Below are positions 36,198 to 44,986 of a stretch of 64,000 nt of DNA, piece by piece. This stretch comes from Pseudomonadota bacterium (lineage in GTDB: Bacteria; Pseudomonadota; Gammaproteobacteria; Steroidobacterales; Steroidobacteraceae). A model generated the notes under the pieces. The model was not told the DNA's origin, searched no databases, and saw only the letters and a program-made list of their open reading frames with translations. Position numbers and translations under genes: made by a program. Where the stretch lies: contig JAFEDS010000010.1 of the NCBI GenBank assembly GCA_018241505.1, positions 124,001 to 188,000 on the forward strand, read 5' to 3'. Position 1 is the first letter of the stretch, and the number at the start of each line of letters is the position of its first letter.

Positions 36198-36742
36198 TCC
36201 TATACGAAGAGCTGGCATTTCAGGACGTTTTGCCGCTCACCTGGAAGCCCATGACCAGCGCCATCGATCGCGAGCTGACCGCGAGCTTTGACGAGAGAAA
36301 CCTGCGCCTGCTGCAAGCGTGGGAGGCGATGGACGAACACATGCCCAGCGAAAAGCAGAAAGTCGAGGACGCGCCCTACGCTGCGGAAATCATGCGGCTG
36401 GACCTCAAGGTCAATCTTCTGCTGGATCTCGTCGGCCAGCTTCTGGTCGCGAACCATCCCCGTCCGCATCCAGTTCCGGTTCGATTTAATGCCCTCGGCG
36501 CAATGTGGCGCGGGAGCGGCACCCTTCCGGAGGCTGGTGAACAGGGCATCGTCGAGATCTATCTGCGCGACTCCCTCGCCGAGCCGCTGCGCATGGCTGG
36601 ACGGGTAACCAGTGTCACGCCCGAGGGGGGTATCAAGGTCAAATTCCTGCCCATGGGCGAGGCCATTTCCGATCTTCTGGAGAAGCTCGCCTTCCGCCGT
36701 CACCGGCGTCAAGTTGCCGGCGCTCGCCACCCGCGCCGCTGA
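36173..36742 (+). CDS. PilZ-like protein of the flagellar cluster
   Basis: A 189-aa protein. An N-terminal segment (YEELAFQDVLPLTWKPM) and a helix (APYAAEIMRLDLKVNLLLDLVGQLL) lead to a beta-rich half: VPVRFNALGAMWRG, EIYLRDSLAEPLRMAGRVTSV and GIKVKFLPMGEAISDLLEKLAF. This matches PilZ-type proteins encoded after fliS in Xanthomonas-like flagellar loci. The classical c-di-GMP motif RxxxR/DxSxxG is not clear, so it may not bind the nucleotide. Probably links second-messenger state or chaperone function to flagellar assembly (inference). Confidence 0.65.
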   Translation: MYDGADTVVLYEELAFQDVLPLTWKPMTSAIDRELTASFDERNLRLLQAWEAMDEHMPSEKQKVEDAPYAAEIMRLDLKVNLLLDLVGQLLVANHPRPHPVPVRFNALGAMWRGSGTLPEAGEQGIVEIYLRDSLAEPLRMAGRVTSVTPEGGIKVKFLPMGEAISDLLEKLAFRRHRRQVAGARHPRR

Positions 36743-36899
36743 CGGTTTCCGCTGAGCAAGCTGGGCTATTCGTGACCCGGATCACGAGAAGTGCGTTGCG
36801 CAACGGTCACAAAGCAGGAACGGTTCACAGCTTTGAGACCCTGTACGCCTCAACATAAGACCTGTCGCGAGCGCACGAAAAAGAAGCAGGGTGGAGTGA

Positions 36900-38111
36900 A
36901 TGTCGGCAGCCGAATCGGTCATCGTCCCCGAAATGCTACGGAGCGAGACGGATGCCGGTTTCCCGGGAATCACTTCCCTCGATGACCGTCGCGCCCGCCT
37001 CCCCACCGGTACCTCCGGCCCCATTCGTGAAGTCATCTCGCTGATCCGTCAGGTCGCCGGCCACGATTCGACCGTTCTCGTGCTCGGGGAGTCCGGCACC
37101 GGCAAGGAAGTCTGCGCGCGCGCGATTCATGATCTGAGCCCCCGTCGCAACCGGCCGTTCGTGGCCGTCAACTGCGGCGCCATCCCCGCCGACCTGCTCG
37201 AGTCCGAGCTGTTCGGTCACGAGCGGGGTGCCTTCACCGGTGCGGTCTCCGCCCGCAAGGGCCGGTTTGAGATCGCCGAGGGCGGCACGCTGTTCCTCGA
37301 CGAAATCGGCGACATGAGCCCGACGATGCAGGTGAAGCTCCTGCGCGTGTTGCAGGAGCGGGTGTTCGAGCGCGTCGGCAACCAAACACCCATGCGTTGC
37401 AACGTACGCATCGTTGCGGCGACGCACCGCAACCTGGAGGACTCGATCCAACGCGGTACCTTCCGCGAGGATCTGTTTCATCGCCTCAACGTATTCCCCA
37501 TCGAGATGCCCGCGTTGCGCGCGCGCATCGAAGACCTGCCCCTGTTGGTTCGCGACTGCATTGCAACTAACATGCAGGAAGGCCGCGGCCGCGTCCAACT
37601 CTCACCGCGCGCGCTCGGCGCCCTGGCGTTGTGTCCGTGGACGGGCAACGTGCGCGAGTTGGCTAACCTGATTGAGCGTCTGTCGATCGTATGCGCCGGA
37701 CGTGTGGTGGAAGTACGCGATTTACCGCCGAAATACCGGCCGCCAGTGGACTGGACTCTCGAAGTCAAGACACTGGAGCTGCCCGCCGCCGCGCCCGCGG
37801 AGGATGAGCACGAGCAACTCACCGACGAGCATGCGCTGTCGGTGCTCGAAGAGGTGGAGTTGGAGAGCGCCGAGCGCAAGGAAACATCCAACAAAACGGC
37901 GACGGGCGATGCGCTGGCAACACTGCCCGAGGACGGGCTCGATCTGCGCGAGCATCTGCTGACGATCGAGCGTCAGTTGATTGAGCAGGCGCTGCAGCGC
38001 TCCCGCGGCACGGTCGCCAAGGCCGCGCGGCTCTTGAACCTGCGCCGCACTACGCTCGTCGAGAAGATGCGCAAGCTCGGAATGGGCGGCGACTTTCCGC
38101 CGGAAGTTTGA
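36900..38111 (+). CDS. fleQ: FleQ-like sigma-54-dependent flagellar master activator
   Basis: AAA+ enhancer-binding protein, 403 aa. The AAA+ domain has Walker A GESGTGKE (63-70), the sigma-54 contact GAFTGA (110-115) and Walker B LFLDEIGD (131-138). The C-terminal helix-turn-helix has [28 protein letters not shown], which matches FleQ/FlrA. The N-terminal receiver-like domain of FleQ (about 120 residues) is missing: only about 35 residues precede the AAA+ domain. An acidic linker (about 295-340) is unusual. Being upstream of the FleR-like gene and the flagellar operons, it is the likely top-level activator. FleQ binds c-di-GMP in Pseudomonas; whether this truncated form does is open. Confidence 0.85.
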   Translation: MSAAESVIVPEMLRSETDAGFPGITSLDDRRARLPTGTSGPIREVISLIRQVAGHDSTVLVLGESGTGKEVCARAIHDLSPRRNRPFVAVNCGAIPADLLESELFGHERGAFTGAVSARKGRFEIAEGGTLFLDEIGDMSPTMQVKLLRVLQERVFERVGNQTPMRCNVRIVAATHRNLEDSIQRGTFREDLFHRLNVFPIEMPALRARIEDLPLLVRDCIATNMQEGRGRVQLSPRALGALALCPWTGNVRELANLIERLSIVCAGRVVEVRDLPPKYRPPVDWTLEVKTLELPAAAPAEDEHEQLTDEHALSVLEEVELESAERKETSNKTATGDALATLPEDGLDLREHLLTIERQLIEQALQRSRGTVAKAARLLNLRRTTLVEKMRKLGMGGDFPPEV

Positions 38112-38175
38112 CGCTCGGGCGGCGCATTCGTGCCGCCGTTGTGACCCCCTTCACGCTTTAGCACCCAACACCGCC

Positions 38176-38192
38176 AGGCACGGCTTTTGCAA
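38176..38192 (+). promoter_or_regulatory. Sigma-54 promoter upstream of the FleR-like gene
   Basis: AGGCACGGCTTTTGCAA has the invariant GG (-24) and GC (-12) ten bases apart and matches TGGCACG-N4-TTGCA at all but the first base. It ends 37 bases before the start codon at 38230. The FleQ-like activator encoded immediately upstream is the likely trigger. Confidence 0.8.
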
Positions 38193-38229
38193 TCCTCCCT
38201 TCACCAGGCACACGCCCGCGGTGAAGTGA

Positions 38230-39270
38230 ATGATTGAAGCACAGACAGACAAACAGGCAGTCAACGGCACGAGCCGCGAGCCCGAACCGGTGGCTTTCGC
38301 GCCGGCCTCGATGCGGCTGATCGAGCTCGCCAGGCGCGTCGCAACGAGCGACTGCACTGTCCTCATTGTTGGCGAATCCGGCACGGGCAAGGAAGTGCTC
38401 GCCCGGTTTATTCACCGCTGCTCACCCCGCAACCGCCAGCCGTTTGTGGCCGTGAACTGCGCCGCGATTCCCGAGAACATGCTGGAAGCCATGTTGTTCG
38501 GTTACGAGCGGGGCGCGTTCACCGGTGCGCACGCAGCCCACCCCGGCAAATTCGAACAGGCGCAAGGCGGAACCCTGCTCCTCGATGAGATCACCGAGAT
38601 GCCGCTGGGACTGCAGGCGAAACTGTTGCGCGTCCTGCAGGAGCGCGAAGTGGAGCGCCTGGGCGGCCGCACCCCGATTGCGCTCGATGTCAGAGTTCTG
38701 GCGACCACCAACCGCCGTCTGCGTGAGGAAGTGGCCGCCGGCCGCTTCCGCGAGGACCTCTACTATCGCCTGAATGTATTTCCCCTGGCGCTCGCGCCGC
38801 TGCGCTCGCGCCGCGAAGACGTCCTGCCCCTGGCGATGCAGTTGTTGAGTGGCCGATGCCGTCCGGGAGAGCAGATTCCGGCGCTCGGCGCCGATGCCGC
38901 GCACCTGTTGTTGACCTATCCGTGGCCCGGCAACGTCCGCGAGTTGGATAACCTGCTGCAGCGCGCGTTGATTCTGGTCAATGGGCCGGTCATTCACCAG
39001 GAGCACATTCAGTTTGAGCTGGCGAATGAGCACAGTCTCAGCGAGCCGGCTCCCCTGGTTGAAATCAAACCCGCGAGCCTGGACACACCGTCCGCCAACT
39101 CCCTGGCGCGCTCGCTGGATGAAACCGAACGCGACCTGATCCTGGATGCACTGCGCACCGGTCAGGGAAGCCGGCGCGAAGTCGCCGAAAAGCTGGGCAT
39201 CAGCCAACGCACCTTGCGCTACAAGCTGGCGCGGTTGCGGGAAGCCGGTATCGACGTGCCGGCTGCTTGA
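38230..39270 (+). CDS. FleR-like sigma-54-dependent activator without receiver domain
   Basis: AAA+ activator, 346 aa. Walker A GESGTGKE (48-55), GAFTGA (95-100), Walker [10 protein letters not shown], sensor region [32 protein letters not shown], then [18 protein letters not shown] and a C-terminal helix-turn-helix ([28 protein letters not shown]). It groups with FleR/FlrC by context and sequence, but has only about 27 residues before the AAA+ core, where FleR has a receiver domain phosphorylated by FleS. No fleS-like kinase lies beside it. It follows the FleQ-like gene behind its own sigma-54 promoter and precedes fliE. Confidence 0.85.
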   Translation: MIEAQTDKQAVNGTSREPEPVAFAPASMRLIELARRVATSDCTVLIVGESGTGKEVLARFIHRCSPRNRQPFVAVNCAAIPENMLEAMLFGYERGAFTGAHAAHPGKFEQAQGGTLLLDEITEMPLGLQAKLLRVLQEREVERLGGRTPIALDVRVLATTNRRLREEVAAGRFREDLYYRLNVFPLALAPLRSRREDVLPLAMQLLSGRCRPGEQIPALGADAAHLLLTYPWPGNVRELDNLLQRALILVNGPVIHQEHIQFELANEHSLSEPAPLVEIKPASLDTPSANSLARSLDETERDLILDALRTGQGSRREVAEKLGISQRTLRYKLARLREAGIDVPAA

Positions 39271-39272
39271 GG

Positions 39273-39292
39273 GTGCAACGCATGCGTTGCAC
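39273..39292. promoter_or_regulatory. Perfect 20-bp palindrome between the FleR-like gene and fliE
   Basis: GTGCAACGCATGCGTTGCAC is a perfect palindrome starting 2 bases after the stop codon. As RNA it would fold as an 8-bp stem with a 4-base loop; as DNA it is an ideal operator for a symmetric dimer. No T-tract follows, so a plain terminator is unlikely. fliE starts 68 bases downstream, and no sigma-54 site was seen between. Confidence 0.6.
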
Positions 39293-39360
39293 GGGCGAGG
39301 CCGCGAGGGCTGCCCAGGATCGACGGTGAGCGGCAAACGGCCGCGCAACAGGAGACACAC

Positions 39361-39702
39361 ATGAGCCTCGAAATTGATTCAGTCCTTGCTCAAATCCGCT
39401 CGCTGTCCTCCCAGGCGAAGGGCGGTCTTGGTGGGATTGCCCCACCGCAGTCGCCCAGTGCTCCCGACAAGTCGGGCCCGAGCGCATTCGCCACCCTGAT
39501 GGGCAAAGCGGTCGACAGCGTGAATCAGCAGCAGCAAACCGCTGGAAAGCTCTCTGACGCCTTTCAACGCGGTGACCCGGGCGTGGAGCTGCCGCAAGTC
39601 ATGCTCGAATTGCAGAAAGCGGGCGTGGCGTTCCGCGCTCTGACCGAGGTTCGCAACCGCGTGGTCAGTGCGTACCAAGAAGTCATGAACATGCAGATCT
39701 AG
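39361..39702 (+). CDS. fliE: Flagellar hook-basal body protein FliE
   Basis: Joins the MS ring to the rod. It has 113 aa, with the conserved C-terminal half SFATLMGKAVDSVNQQQ-like (here AFATLMGKAVDSVNQQQQ), ELPQVMLELQKAGVAFRALTEVRNRVVSAYQEVMNMQI. AGGAG precedes the ATG. First gene of the long fliE-fliK run. Confidence 0.94.
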   Translation: MSLEIDSVLAQIRSLSSQAKGGLGGIAPPQSPSAPDKSGPSAFATLMGKAVDSVNQQQQTAGKLSDAFQRGDPGVELPQVMLELQKAGVAFRALTEVRNRVVSAYQEVMNMQI

Positions 39703-39719
39703 CGGAAGGTTAGTAGCTC

Positions 39720-41438
39720 TTGAACGCCGAAGTCGCACACCTCCCCGCCCCCGCTCCCGGGTGGCAGGCCACGCTGAAACCCCTGCTCCTGCTGGTTGGC
39801 ATCGCCATGGCGGTGGCCGCCGGCGTGACCGTCGTGTTGTGGTCGAGAGGCCCCACCTACACCACCTTGTATGCCAACCTCGGTACTCAGGACCAGGCGC
39901 AGATCACCCAGGCGCTGGATGCCGCGCAGATTCCCTACCGCATGGCTCCCGGCTCCAGCACCATCGAAGTACCCGCCGAGAAGCTGAATGATGCGCGGCT
40001 GAAGCTCGCCGGCCAGGGCCTGCCCGAAGGCGGTGGCGGCTTCGCCATGATGGACAAGGATCCCGGTTTCGGGGTCAGCCAGTTCATGGAGAACGCCCGG
40101 TACCAACACGCACTCGAGGCCGAGCTGGCGCGCACCATCGCTGCCTTGCGGCCTGTCGAAGCCGCACGGGTCCACCTCGCCGTGCCACGTGCCTCCGCAT
40201 TTGTTCGCGACCACAAGGGCGCGAGCGCCTCTGTCTTCCTGCAACTCAAACAGGGCCGCCGCCTGGAGCAGGAGCAGATCCAGGCTATTGTCAACCTCGT
40301 CGCCTCCAGCATTCCCGACCTGGAAGCCAACCAGGTCACGGTCGTCGACCAGCAGGGCCGCCTGTTGTCCTCACCGGAAGGTCACGACCAGTTCGCCATG
40401 CGCGAGCAGCAGTACGACATGATTCACCGTCTGGAAGATGACTACGGCCAGCGCATCGAGGCGTTGTTGGTGCCGTTGGTAGGTCCAGGACGCGTGCATG
40501 CGCAGGTGGTCGCCCAGATGGACATGGCCGTGACCGAAGAGGCTCACGAGCAGTACAAACCTGACAGTCAGATCGTGCGGAGCGAGCAGACTTCGGAGTC
40601 CGTGACCAAGGATGCCTCAGGTACGCAGGGAGTTCCCGGCGCACTGACCAACCAGCCGCCACCGGCCGGCGTTGCACAACCGCCCCCACCCAACACCCCG
40701 GCAAAACCCGCCAACGGAGCACCCGCCGCCGCTGGCGCGGCTGCCGCCACGAGCCCCGTCGGTGCGACCACGGGCGTACCGGCTACCGAGAGCACCTCCA
40801 AGCAGGCAACCAAGAACTACGAAATCGACCGCACGGTCGCCTACACGAAGCAACCGGCCGGCCGGCTGCGGCGAGTTACGGTCGCCGTGTTGATTGACAA
40901 CCTGCGCACCGTGTCCAAGGACGGCAAGACCCACGAAACGCCGCTCTCCAAGGAGCAGCTCGATCACATCAACCAACTGGTGAAAGATGCGGTCGGGTAT
41001 GACGAAGCGCGTGGTGACAGCGTGAACGTGGTCAACGCCTCATTCACCCAGGACGCGACACCGGCTCCCGATGGCGAGCTGATCACACCCAAGATCTGGG
41101 AAACGCCCCTGTTCCTCGACATCGCCAAGGTAGTCGGCGGCCTCGTGGTGTGTCTGGTCCTGGTGCTGTCGGTCATCCGGCCGCTGGTGAAGAACCTGAT
41201 CGCTCCGGCAGCCCAGCAGATGCAGGTACAAGTCCTGCCCAAACAAGCCGCGGCGGGTGCGGCAGGGGCTCTGGGGGCCGATGCGGAAACGGCGACCAAT
41301 ACGCCGGCATTGCCGAGCGCGGCTCAACTGGCCGCCGCCACGCATGAGCAGCAGGTACAACAGGCCCGGACTCTGGTGACTCAGGATCCGAAGCGCGTCG
41401 CACAGGTCGTCAGAGGCTGGGTGGCGCAGGATGACTGA
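39720..41438 (+). CDS. fliF: Flagellar MS-ring protein FliF
   Basis: Forms the MS ring in the inner membrane, the base on which export gate and rotor are built. It has 572 aa with two membrane segments (about 21-42, LLLLVGIAMAVAAGVTVVLW; about 461-482, VVGGLVVCLVLVLSVI). Between are the ring-building motifs: YTTLYANLGTQDQAQITQAL, DKDPGFGVSQFMENARYQHALEAELARTI, ARVHLAVPRASAFVRD and NLVASSIPDLEANQVTVVDQ. A Pro/Ala-rich loop (about 305-360) lies in the periplasmic part, and the C-terminal tail contacts FliG. The start is a TTG at 39720. It overlaps fliG by 8 bases. Confidence 0.96.
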   Translation: MNAEVAHLPAPAPGWQATLKPLLLLVGIAMAVAAGVTVVLWSRGPTYTTLYANLGTQDQAQITQALDAAQIPYRMAPGSSTIEVPAEKLNDARLKLAGQGLPEGGGGFAMMDKDPGFGVSQFMENARYQHALEAELARTIAALRPVEAARVHLAVPRASAFVRDHKGASASVFLQLKQGRRLEQEQIQAIVNLVASSIPDLEANQVTVVDQQGRLLSSPEGHDQFAMREQQYDMIHRLEDDYGQRIEALLVPLVGPGRVHAQVVAQMDMAVTEEAHEQYKPDSQIVRSEQTSESVTKDASGTQGVPGALTNQPPPAGVAQPPPPNTPAKPANGAPAAAGAAAATSPVGATTGVPATESTSKQATKNYEIDRTVAYTKQPAGRLRRVTVAVLIDNLRTVSKDGKTHETPLSKEQLDHINQLVKDAVGYDEARGDSVNVVNASFTQDATPAPDGELITPKIWETPLFLDIAKVVGGLVVCLVLVLSVIRPLVKNLIAPAAQQMQVQVLPKQAAAGAAGALGADAETATNTPALPSAAQLAAATHEQQVQQARTLVTQDPKRVAQVVRGWVAQDD

Positions 41439-42441
41439 CAAGAAAGAAGCGGAGCGCACGGGCACCGAGCGCGCCGCCATTTTGTTGCTGACCCTCGGCG
41501 AGAAAGAAGCCGCCGAGGTGTTGAAGCAGATGGGCGCCAAGGAAGTGCAGCGCATTGGCGCCGCCATGGCCAAGCTGTCCAATGTCTCCAAGGAAGAGGT
41601 TCAGAAGGTCATTGCCGAATTCTCCACCTCCGTCGAAAGCCATACCTCGGTCGGTGTCGGCGCGGAGGATTTTCTGCGCAAGGTGCTCGTCGACGCGCTG
41701 GGCCAGGAAAAGGCCGCGGGTATCATTGATCGTATCAGTGTCGGCCGCTCCACCAAGGGACTGGAAGCCCTGAAGTGGATGGATGGGCGCGCCGTGGCGG
41801 AGCTGATCCGCCTGGAGCATCCCCAGATCATTGCCATCGTCCTGGCCTACCTCGAGGCCGACCAGGCGGCGGAAGTCCTGACCCATCTGCCGGCCAACAC
41901 GCGTTCCGACATCATGGTGCGCATCGCAACACTCGACGGCGTGCAACCGAGCGCCCTGAGCGAGTTGGATGACATCATGGAAAAGACTTTCGCCGGCAAG
42001 GGCACCACGCGCACATCCGCCCTGGGCGGCGCCAAGGCCGCGGCCGAAATCATCAACAACCTCGAGCCCAGCCAGGAAGGCGTCATCATGGAGCAGATCA
42101 CCCAAACCGACGAGGCATTGGGGTCGCGCATCCAGGACCTGATTTTCGTGTTCGACAACCTGCTGGAAATCGACGATCGCAGCATGCAGGAGCTGTTGCG
42201 CCAGGTGGCGAGCGACAAGCTGCTGCTCGCCATGAAGGGCGCCGAAGACAGCATGAAGGAAAAGATTTTCAAGAACATGTCGCAGCGCGCGGCGGAAATG
42301 TTGAAGGACGATCTCGAGTCGAAGGGCCCTGTGAAGATCTCCGAGGTCGAAGGCGCCCAGAAGGAGATTCTGCAGACGGCCCGCAAGCTGGCCGAAGCGG
42401 GCACCATCCAACTCGCCGGCAAGGGCGAAGAGTATGTCTGA
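41431..42441 (+). CDS. fliG: Flagellar motor switch protein FliG
   Basis: Rotor protein that transmits torque from the stators and binds FliF and FliM. It has 336 aa, the full family length: N-terminal AAILLLTLGEKEAAEVLKQM, the middle domain EHPQIIAIVLAYLEADQAAEVL with the EHPQ motif, and the C-terminal torque helix with QDLIFVFDNLLEIDDRSMQELLRQV, containing the charged residues that face MotC. Overlaps fliF and fliH by 8 bases each. Confidence 0.97.
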   Translation: MTDKKEAERTGTERAAILLLTLGEKEAAEVLKQMGAKEVQRIGAAMAKLSNVSKEEVQKVIAEFSTSVESHTSVGVGAEDFLRKVLVDALGQEKAAGIIDRISVGRSTKGLEALKWMDGRAVAELIRLEHPQIIAIVLAYLEADQAAEVLTHLPANTRSDIMVRIATLDGVQPSALSELDDIMEKTFAGKGTTRTSALGGAKAAAEIINNLEPSQEGVIMEQITQTDEALGSRIQDLIFVFDNLLEIDDRSMQELLRQVASDKLLLAMKGAEDSMKEKIFKNMSQRAAEMLKDDLESKGPVKISEVEGAQKEILQTARKLAEAGTIQLAGKGEEYV

Positions 42442-43132
42442 GGCCCGACGCCCCTCTCACGCGCAAGCACCGTCGCGGCCCATCCCCGCGCAATCGGCGG
42501 CATTCGAGCGCTGGGCGCTGCCGGATGTCGCCGGCCCCATCGTCAGCCGGGTCCGCGACGACAAGAAAGCCGTCGACAACAGCGTGGACCTGCTGCGTCA
42601 GGCGCTGCAAGAAAGCGAGGCTCGCGGCTACCAGGCGGGACTGGAAAAGGCCCAGGCCGAAGCCCAGGTCACCCTGGACGCCCTCGCCGCCCGCGTGGCC
42701 CAGTTGGACTCCATCCTTCAGTTGCTCGGCGCACCCCTGCAACAGTTGGATGCGGAAGTCGAGCAGGAGCTGCTGAACCTGACACTCGCGGTGGGAAAGC
42801 AACTCGCCCGGCGCGAGTTGCGGGTCGATCCCACGCAGGTGATCGGCATCATTCGCGAGTCCCTGTCGCAACTGCCCGCGGCCGCACGTGACATCCGGGT
42901 TCATCTGCATCCTGAAGACGCCGCGACTGTTCGCGAGCGTCTCGCCGAGCCAGCGCAGGATCGCCGCGCCTGGACGATCGTCGAAGATCCGACGCTCAAC
43001 CGCGGCGGCTGCATGATCCGCACAGAGAACTCGCAGATTGATGCGCGGCTCGACAGCCGGATCAGTGCCGTCATTGCCAATGCGTTAGGTGAAGAACGTG
43101 CACCCGAGCGACCCGCCGAGGAAGATAAGTGA
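42434..43132 (+). CDS. fliH: Flagellar assembly protein FliH
   Basis: Stator-like regulator of the FliI export ATPase, docking the FliI-FliJ complex at the C ring. It has 232 aa: a variable N-terminus with the conserved [12 protein letters not shown], a coiled coil with GxxxG-like spacing ([18 protein letters not shown]) and a C-terminal ATPase-binding domain ([36 protein letters not shown]). GTG of fliI overlaps its stop by 4 bases. Confidence 0.93.
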   Translation: MSEARRPSHAQAPSRPIPAQSAAFERWALPDVAGPIVSRVRDDKKAVDNSVDLLRQALQESEARGYQAGLEKAQAEAQVTLDALAARVAQLDSILQLLGAPLQQLDAEVEQELLNLTLAVGKQLARRELRVDPTQVIGIIRESLSQLPAAARDIRVHLHPEDAATVRERLAEPAQDRRAWTIVEDPTLNRGGCMIRTENSQIDARLDSRISAVIANALGEERAPERPAEEDK

Positions 43133-44514
43133 TCGACCTCGGGACCAAACGGGCCGCCAATTGGAGCGAGCGCCTCGCCAAGCGTACGCGACGCATCGAG
43201 CAGACCCCGCCGCCGCCGGTGGAGGGCTCACTGACGCGCATGGTCGGTCTGACGCTGGAAGCAACCGGCTGCCAGGCCTCGATCGGCGACTATTGCGACG
43301 TCATTACCGGAGACGGTGCGCGCGTTGAATCCGAAGTTGTGGGTTTCGCAGGTGACCGCCTCTACCTCATGCCTACCGGTGACATTCAGGGCCTGGGTCC
43401 CAACGCCCGGGTCATTCCGCGGCAACGCGCGGGCACTGTCAGAGTCGGGCCGCAATTGCTGGGCCGGATTGTGGACGGTGGCTGCAACCCGTTGGACGGA
43501 CTGGGTCCCCTCGAATGTGAAGAACGGGTTCGCCTGACGGGCAAACCCATCAATCCCCTGTCTCGCAAGCCGATTGAAGAGCCGCTGGATGTGGGCATCC
43601 GCGCCATCAACTCGCTGCTCACCATCGGCCGCGGCCAGCGTGTTGGTTTGTTCGCAGGCAGCGGCGTCGGCAAGAGCGTGCTTTTGGGCATGATGGCCCG
43701 ATATACGAATGCCGATATCATCGTCGTCGGGCTCATCGGCGAGAGAGGCCGCGAAGTCAAGGAATTCGTGGAGCGCATCCTGGGTCCCAAGGATCGCAAG
43801 CGCGCGGTCGTCGTCGCGGCACCCGCGGACAGCCCACCGCTCATGCGCCTGCACGGTGCCTGGCTGGCGACCGCGATCGCGGAATATTTCCGCGACCAGG
43901 GACTGAACGTATTGTTGTTGATGGACTCGGTCACGCGCTTCGCGCAAGCGCAGCGCGAAATCGGGCTCGCCATCGGCGAAGCGCCCGCCACCAAGGGTTA
44001 TCCGCCCTCGGTGTTCGCGCGTTTGCCGCAACTCGTGGAACGCGCAGGCAACGGTGCGGAAGGGTCCGGATCGATTACTGCGTTTTACACTGTGCTCACC
44101 GAGGGCGATGACACCAACGATCCGGTCGCGGATGCGGCGCGCGCCATTCTGGACGGTCATATTGTCTTATCGCGGCGCATCGCCGAAAGCGGCCACTATC
44201 CGGCGATCGACATCGAGGCCTCGGTCAGTCGTGCAATGCACGAGATCGCCACCGGCGCGCAAATGAACACAGCGCGGCAGTTCCGCCAGACGCTTGCCAC
44301 CTACCAGCACAATCGCGACTTGATTGCGGTGGGCGCCTACCAGCGTGGCAGTGATCCACGGGTCGATAACGCCATCACACTCTGGCCCCGCATGCAGAAA
44401 TTTCTGCAGCAGGATATTCGCGAGCGTGTGGATTTCGCGGCAAGCCTCACAGCGCTTCAGAACGTACTGGCGGACAGTGGCGGCGGAAAACCTGAACCCG
44501 CCCGTCCTGCCTGA
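43129..44514 (+). CDS. fliI: Flagellum-specific ATPase FliI
   Basis: F1-beta-like ATPase hexamer of the flagellar type III export apparatus. It has 461 aa. Walker A is AGSGVGKS, the catalytic-Glu region is [15 protein letters not shown], Walker B is [22 protein letters not shown], and the arginine-finger region follows [15 protein letters not shown]. The start is GTG 43129 overlapping fliH. fliJ follows 16 bases later. Confidence 0.97.
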   Translation: MIDLGTKRAANWSERLAKRTRRIEQTPPPPVEGSLTRMVGLTLEATGCQASIGDYCDVITGDGARVESEVVGFAGDRLYLMPTGDIQGLGPNARVIPRQRAGTVRVGPQLLGRIVDGGCNPLDGLGPLECEERVRLTGKPINPLSRKPIEEPLDVGIRAINSLLTIGRGQRVGLFAGSGVGKSVLLGMMARYTNADIIVVGLIGERGREVKEFVERILGPKDRKRAVVVAAPADSPPLMRLHGAWLATAIAEYFRDQGLNVLLLMDSVTRFAQAQREIGLAIGEAPATKGYPPSVFARLPQLVERAGNGAEGSGSITAFYTVLTEGDDTNDPVADAARAILDGHIVLSRRIAESGHYPAIDIEASVSRAMHEIATGAQMNTARQFRQTLATYQHNRDLIAVGAYQRGSDPRVDNAITLWPRMQKFLQQDIRERVDFAASLTALQNVLADSGGGKPEPARPA

Positions 44515-44530
44515 ACGATAGGGAATCACC

Positions 44531-44986
44531 ATGAAGCGCGCTCAGAGACTCGAAATGGTTCAGAACGTCGTCGACGATCTGGAACGCAAGCGCGCCGAGG
44601 CACTCGCGAGCAGCGAACGACGCGTGACCGAGAGCGAGGCGAAGCTGGCCGAACTCGAAAGCTATCACGCGAGCTACGTCCGCGGCTTTGCCGCGCGAGC
44701 CGGGTCCGGTATCGACGCCAACATGGCGCGCGACTACCAGGCCTTCCTGGGCCGCCTCGATGAGGCAATCCGTCAACAGACTCAAATCGTGACTCGCGTG
44801 CGTGCGCAACGCGACAGCGAGAGGCAGAACTGGCAGGGCGCCGCCCAGCGCGCCGAGGCCGTTGGTCAGATGGTGAAACGCTTCCAGACCGAGGAAGTCC
44901 GCGCCGCTGACAAACGCGAGCAACAAGAGTCCGACGAGCGCTCCGCGCGCGCGTGGGCATTTGGATTGGTGGCACGTGGCGCTTAA
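44531..44986 (+). CDS. fliJ: Flagellar export protein FliJ
   Basis: A 151-aa coiled-coil protein that sits in the FliI hexamer like the F1 gamma subunit and activates the export gate. Long charged helices (RLEMVQNVVDDLERKRAEAL and RAQRDSERQNWQGAAQRAEA) and size fit FliJ; the family has little sequence conservation, so position between fliI and fliK is the main support. Overlaps fliK by 11 bases. Confidence 0.88.
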   Translation: MKRAQRLEMVQNVVDDLERKRAEALASSERRVTESEAKLAELESYHASYVRGFAARAGSGIDANMARDYQAFLGRLDEAIRQQTQIVTRVRAQRDSERQNWQGAAQRAEAVGQMVKRFQTEEVRAADKREQQESDERSARAWAFGLVARGA

